64,000 bases of DNA from Armatimonas sp043757465 (GTDB lineage: Bacteria; Armatimonadota; Armatimonadia; Armatimonadales; Armatimonadaceae). The stretch covers positions 124,001 to 188,000 of the forward strand of contig NZ_JAYVPL010000158.1 in assembly GCF_043757465.1 (NCBI RefSeq), read 5' to 3'. Positions 60,199 through 64,000 of this stretch are shown one piece after another. Below the pieces are notes generated by a model. It was not told the origin of the DNA. It saw nothing but the letters and a program-made list of their open reading frames with translations, and made no database searches. The translations under genes were made by a program, and so were the position numbers. Position 1 is the first letter of the stretch. Each line of letters begins with the position of its first letter.

Positions 60199-60951
60199 CT
60201 AGACAGTCAATCCACCATCCACTGTGAGTATTTGCCCCGTGATATACGACGCTGCATCCGACGCCAGAAACGCCACTGCTGCGCCCACGTCCTCTACTGA
60301 CCCGAACCGGCCCAGCGGGATTTTCTCTAAAAGCTTCTCTCGCGAGTCGCCCGAGACGAAATCGGTCATCTGGGTATCTATAAAGCCCGGTGCTACAGCG
60401 TTCACCGTGATGTTGCGTGAGGCTAGCTCGCGCGCCACGCTCTTGGTGAATCCGATCATACCCGCTTTCGATGCGGAATAATTCGCCTGCCCGGGGCTTC
60501 CTACCTGCCCATTGACCGAAGTAATATTGATGATACGCCCAAACTTTTGCTTGAGCATGATCTTGGCGGCGGCACGGGTGCACAGAAACGTCCCTTTAAG
60601 GTTCGCATCCAGCACGCCGTCCCAGTCTTCCTCGCTCATGCGCAGCAGTAGGGTGTCGCGGGTGATTCCCGCATTGTTGACCAGAATGTCTACTCGCCCG
60701 AGCTGCTCTTTCACTGTGGCGAAGAGGCTCTCCACCGAAGCGGCTTCACTGACATCGCACTGGATTGCCAGTGCGGTGCAGCCCATCTCACGCACAGCCT
60801 CCGCAACGGCCTCGGCATCGGCGATACGGGTGCGTGCGGTGATGACGATATTGGCTCCCGCGCGGGCCAGTGCCAGTGCGATCCCACGTCCGATCCCACG
60901 GCCACCACGCCCGGCGCCCGTGACAATCGCTATTTTTCCTGCGAGGCTCAT
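60199..60951 (-). CDS. fabG: 3-oxoacyl-ACP reductase
   Basis: 250 residues. Short-chain dehydrogenase fold: NADPH loop TGAGRGGRGIGRGIA (two residues longer than the usual TGASRGIGRAIA), NNAGITRD, the catalytic Ser in INITSVNGQ, and the Tyr-Lys pair in YSASKAGMIGFTKSVAREL. VAPGFIDTQMT completes the family pattern. It reduces 3-oxoacyl-ACP with NADPH. It overlaps fabD by ATGA. Confidence 0.95.
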   Translation of the reverse strand: MSLAGKIAIVTGAGRGGRGIGRGIALALARAGANIVITARTRIADAEAVAEAVREMGCTALAIQCDVSEAASVESLFATVKEQLGRVDILVNNAGITRDTLLLRMSEEDWDGVLDANLKGTFLCTRAAAKIMLKQKFGRIINITSVNGQVGSPGQANYSASKAGMIGFTKSVARELASRNITVNAVAPGFIDTQMTDFVSGDSREKLLEKIPLGRFGSVEDVGAAVAFLASDAASYITGQILTVDGGLTV

Positions 60952-61883
60952 TGTCTTAGTCCCTCACTCACCACGGCAAGGCTTGTGGGGTCACCTACCG
61001 AAAAAACTACCGCCTCTGGTGCGATGCGCTTGATCAGTCCCGCCAAGACTTTGCCATTGCCACACTCCACAAAATGCGTGTAGCCGTCTCCCCAGAGTCG
61101 CTGGATTGTCTCGGTCCAGCGCACCGGCCCGGCGACTTGCGCACCCAGGTTGGCCTTCACTTCCTCCGCCGTCGTTTCGTAGTCCGCAGTGACATTGGCA
61201 ACGACCAGGAGCTTCGGATCCGCGATAGGGAAGTTGGCGATCACAGGCCGTAGCACGGTGGCGGCAAACTCCATCAGCGGCGAATGAAACGCCCCCGAGA
61301 CCTCTAGCGGCAAGATGCGCTTAGCTCCGCGCTCTTTTAAGACAATCGCCGCTGCGGCAATAGACATCGCCTCTCCGGAGATGACCACTTGGCCGGGGCA
61401 GTTGTCGTTGGCAGGCACGACAACATGCCCCACGCTATTTAGGGAATCACAGATTTCCTTTACGACACGGGCATCCAGCCCCAGAACAGCGGCCATGGAG
61501 CCGGGATGCAGGCGTGCCGCCTCCGCCATAGCCAGCGCTCGCTGCTGCACCAGTTTTGCGCCCGTTGCCACATCAAAAGCCTCCGCAGCTACCAGCGCCG
61601 CGTACTCACCGACCGAGTGGCCTGCAACAACCGAGGGAACGAGGCCCGCTTCACGGCAGGCCGCCAGCACAGCGACACTGGTTGCAAACAGACAAGGTTG
61701 TGTGTTTTTAGTCTCCCGGAGAATGGCCTCTGGTCCCTCAAAGCAGAGCTTAGAGATCGCCTCCCCACAAGCATCGTCCACGATCTCAAAGGCGGCACGG
61801 GCGGCGTCGGATCTCTGAAAGAGCTCACTGCCCATGCCCACCGCCTGGGAACCCTGACCGGGAAAGACAAACGCAAGCTTCAT
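60948..61883 (-). CDS. fabD: Malonyl-CoA-ACP transacylase
   Basis: 311 residues. FVFPGQGSQAVGMG is the family N-terminus. The catalytic serine is in VAGHSVGEYAALVAA and the His partner is in GAFHSPLMEFAA. The conserved Arg in LVQQRALAMAEAA binds the malonyl carboxylate. It loads malonate from CoA onto ACP. ATGA overlaps with both fabH and fabG. Confidence 0.96.
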   Translation of the reverse strand: MKLAFVFPGQGSQAVGMGSELFQRSDAARAAFEIVDDACGEAISKLCFEGPEAILRETKNTQPCLFATSVAVLAACREAGLVPSVVAGHSVGEYAALVAAEAFDVATGAKLVQQRALAMAEAARLHPGSMAAVLGLDARVVKEICDSLNSVGHVVVPANDNCPGQVVISGEAMSIAAAAIVLKERGAKRILPLEVSGAFHSPLMEFAATVLRPVIANFPIADPKLLVVANVTADYETTAEEVKANLGAQVAGPVRWTETIQRLWGDGYTHFVECGNGKVLAGLIKRIAPEAVVFSVGDPTSLAVVSEGLRQ

Positions 61884-62905
61884 GGCTTGAGCTTACCCCA
61901 TCGAATGACATTTGCTCCCCAGGCGAGCCCGGCACCAAAGCCGATGGTAACAACAATATTGCCCTCGACGATCCTGCCATCCTGCCACGCTTCGTACAGG
62001 GCAAGGGGCACGGATGCGGCGCTGGTATTACCGTAGCGGTCTATATTGACCGCCACTTTATGGCTCAGCGAGCCGTCGCTCTCCACCAGGCCCATCCGCT
62101 CGGCGGCCGCTTGAATGATACGAATATTGGCTTGGTGGGGAACGAGCATGTCCACATCGCTCTCGGTCATTCCCGCTCGGTTAAGTGCCTTGAGTGCCGT
62201 CTCCCCCATCACTTTTACACCGAACTTAAAGACTGCTTTACCGTCCATGTGCGCCGTGTTCTCTTTGCCCGCCAGTAGCTCCGGTGTCATTGGGTGACGG
62301 CTGCCCCCAGCGGGAAGATTGAGTAAGCACGCACCGCTGCCATCGGCTCCTAGATCGGAGGCTAGTAGGCCACTCTCATCGTCACTGGGCTGGAGAAGCA
62401 CGGCCCCGGCGGCATCTCCAAAAAGAATACAAGTGCTCCTGTCTTCCCAGTTGACAACACTCGACATCTTTTCCGCTCCGATCACCAGTACATTCTGGGC
62501 GCGTCCTGTCTCGACAAACTGCGCTCCGACGTCTAGGCCGTGTGCGAAGCCTGCGCAGGCGACGGAGATATCAAAAGCGGTGGTTCGTGGAGCCCTCAGT
62601 GCATTCTGGACGAGCATGGCAGTTGCGGGGAAGTTGTTAAAGTCCGGGGTGCACGTCGCAACCACGATCACATCAAGCTGGGCGGCCGTAATACCTGCAC
62701 GATCTAGTGCTTCCTGCGCGGCCTTTGTTGCCATATCGGAGGTGGCTTCGTTTGCCGCCGCGATACGACGCTCCCGGATTCCCGTGCGCTGGACAATCCA
62801 TTCGTCGTTGGTATCAACTAGTTTCGAGAGCTCATCGTTGGTCAGTACTCGCTCAGGAGTATATTTTCCGATACCGGCAATCGTGGCCCGCCGCAGCGTC
62901 CTCAT
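61880..62905 (-). CDS. fabH: Beta-ketoacyl-ACP synthase III
   Basis: 341 residues. Catalytic Cys in DISVACAGFAHGLDVG, His in DMLVPHQANIRIIQAAAER and Asn in RYGNTSAASVPLALYEAWQ form the KAS III triad. EWIVQRTGIRERRIA is the usual N-terminal pattern. It starts fatty-acid synthesis by condensing an acyl-CoA with malonyl-ACP. Overlaps plsX by 4 nt. Confidence 0.96.
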   Translation of the reverse strand: MRTLRRATIAGIGKYTPERVLTNDELSKLVDTNDEWIVQRTGIRERRIAAANEATSDMATKAAQEALDRAGITAAQLDVIVVATCTPDFNNFPATAMLVQNALRAPRTTAFDISVACAGFAHGLDVGAQFVETGRAQNVLVIGAEKMSSVVNWEDRSTCILFGDAAGAVLLQPSDDESGLLASDLGADGSGACLLNLPAGGSRHPMTPELLAGKENTAHMDGKAVFKFGVKVMGETALKALNRAGMTESDVDMLVPHQANIRIIQAAAERMGLVESDGSLSHKVAVNIDRYGNTSAASVPLALYEAWQDGRIVEGNIVVTIGFGAGLAWGANVIRWGKLKP

Positions 62906-63924
62906 TTTTTGGGCATTCCTTCTAGGGCGGATTTTACCGCATTTACGTAGCCGGAGCGCACCGCCTGAGTCGCCAGTCGCAGTCCACTGAAGATTGCACG
63001 AGCATTGGAGCGGCCATGAGCGATGAGCGACAATCCATTGACTCCCAGGAGCGGCGCTCCGCCGTATTCCGCGTAGTCTCCCGCCGCAATGAGCTTTTTG
63101 AGAGCGGACTTGAGCACGGCCCGCTCGCCGTCGGTCTGGGCCTCGGCGAGAGTGCGCTGTACATGGACGATGGCAAGCTTGCCCATGCCCTCGGCGGCCT
63201 TGAGCAAGATATTGCCCTCGAATCCGTCGGCTACGATCACATCCACGCCGCCCTCAAAAAGATGGCTACTCTCGATATTACCGACAAAATTAATGGGGAG
63301 CTCTTGTAGGAGTGGCCGAGATTTCTTGACCAGCTCATTGCCCTTGGTGTCTTCTTCGCCGTTGGAGAGCAGGGCGACGCTGGGGTTTGCGATGCCCAGT
63401 ACGTGCTCGGCATAGAGTGCGCCCAGAAGCGCAAAGTCGGCTAGATGCGAGGGTTGGCAGTCCACGTTGGAGCCCGCATCCACCAGAAGACAGTGCCGTC
63501 CCGTCTCCGTAGGAAGAAGGGAGGCGATGGGAGGGCGGCTAATTCCGGGTAAGCGCTCGATAATCAGCAGAGCCGCGAGCATACACGCGCCGGTGTTTCC
63601 CGCGGAGAGAGTTGCCTGCGCATCGCCGGTTTTTACCAGCTTGGCGCAGAGCGAGATAGAGGACTCCGGTTTTTTACGGATTGCCTCCATCGGGTGCTCC
63701 TCCATGGTGACAAACTGAGGGGCGTGAATAACAGGCAGGCGCGTGTCGCCGTCCGCTTCGCAGGCGACGAGCTCCGCGGCGATGATTTGCGCATCGCCGA
63801 CCAGCAGAACACGAACGCCCTCTCCAATATCGGAGCGGACAAAGTCAACCGCGCCACGAACGATCGCCGCAGGGGCATGATCGCCCCCGACGGCATCAAG
63901 CGCTATCGAGATCACTTCGGGCAA
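62902..63924 (-). CDS. plsX: Phosphate acyltransferase
   Basis: 340 residues. IALDAVGGDHAPAAIVRGAV is the family N-terminus. SAGNTGACMLAALLIIERLPG and SNGEEDTKGNELVKKS are the conserved central blocks. GFEGNILLKAAEGMG follows. PlsX makes acyl-phosphate from acyl-ACP for phospholipid synthesis. It is the first gene of the cluster in this window. The final ~76 bp to the right edge have no start for another gene; an open frame ends at a TAA at 63941. Confidence 0.95.
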   Translation of the reverse strand: MPEVISIALDAVGGDHAPAAIVRGAVDFVRSDIGEGVRVLLVGDAQIIAAELVACEADGDTRLPVIHAPQFVTMEEHPMEAIRKKPESSISLCAKLVKTGDAQATLSAGNTGACMLAALLIIERLPGISRPPIASLLPTETGRHCLLVDAGSNVDCQPSHLADFALLGALYAEHVLGIANPSVALLSNGEEDTKGNELVKKSRPLLQELPINFVGNIESSHLFEGGVDVIVADGFEGNILLKAAEGMGKLAIVHVQRTLAEAQTDGERAVLKSALKKLIAAGDYAEYGGAPLLGVNGLSLIAHGRSNARAIFSGLRLATQAVRSGYVNAVKSALEGMPKK

Positions 63925-64000
63925 GAGCGGGCTTCCCGATTTAAGACTTTAATGGGGTACCTACGCCGTGGCTTCCGCCTTGGGGGTTAGCCACTGACGG

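Noticed and set aside
1..64000. CRISPR arrays, tRNA, rRNA, insertion sequences or phage genes
   Set aside because: No repeat-spacer pattern, cloverleaf or transposase/integrase motif was found anywhere in the window.
63925..64000. End of ribosomal protein L32 (rpmF), often next to plsX
   Set aside because: The open frame ending at 63941 does not match the L32 zinc-ribbon C-terminus.

Overview
The window reads as a chromosomal segment of a Gram-negative-type bacterium with fairly high GC. No rRNA or tRNA is present. Exported fasciclin-domain proteins, a very large sulfatase set and selenoproteins fit an Armatimonadota- or Planctomycetota-like lineage. I lean to Armatimonadota, but that is inference only.

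Layout. 1-12.3 kb is a mixed housekeeping block: the 3' part of a DegT/DnrJ/EryC1 aminotransferase, a NudC-type Nudix hydrolase, a CsgG-like exported protein, an ECF sigma factor with a probable membrane partner, threonine dehydratase, and a TPR protein. 12.5-21.8 kb is an exopolysaccharide locus: Wzz/BY-kinase, Wza-type export protein, two GT4 glycosyltransferases, and two polytopic polymerase/ligase proteins. Its middle is visibly AT-richer than the flanks. 23.0-55.2 kb is a one-directional catabolic locus for a sulfated glycan or glycoprotein. It holds a lipoprotein formylglycine-generating enzyme, twelve intact sulfatases, a heparinase II/III-type lyase, a GH20 hexosaminidase, a mucinase-like M66 metallopeptidase, a SASA/SGNH esterase, a dienelactone hydrolase and an L-serine dehydratase. 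Many of its genes are joined by ATGA, GTGA or TGATG overlaps. No SusC/D pair, transporter or regulator is seen in it. 55.3-58.6 kb carries two fasciclin proteins and a thiol/selenol redox pair. 58.6-63.9 kb is the minus-strand fatty-acid cluster plsX-fabH-fabD-fabG-acpP-fabF.

The main hidden signal is two genes that look broken by an in-frame TGA but are better read as selenoproteins. At 3037-3039 TGA replaces the second cysteine of an AhpD-type CxxC motif (CxxU). At 57828-57830 TGA replaces the peroxidatic cysteine of a peroxiredoxin. In both, the protein family continues in the same frame past the TGA. In both, a perfect or near-perfect hairpin with a loop starting GG begins its loop 23-25 nt after the TGA, as expected for a bacterial SECIS element. 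The peroxiredoxin gene is coupled by a TAATG overlap to a thioredoxin.

A second theme is decay that keeps both gene ends. A pullulanase has lost its whole catalytic barrel. A Pls/PosA-like NRPS has lost most of its middle. A sulfatase stub, a signal-peptide-plus-sulfatase-tail remnant and other small relics lie between intact sulfatase genes. Three frame changes sit in short homopolymer or dinucleotide runs.
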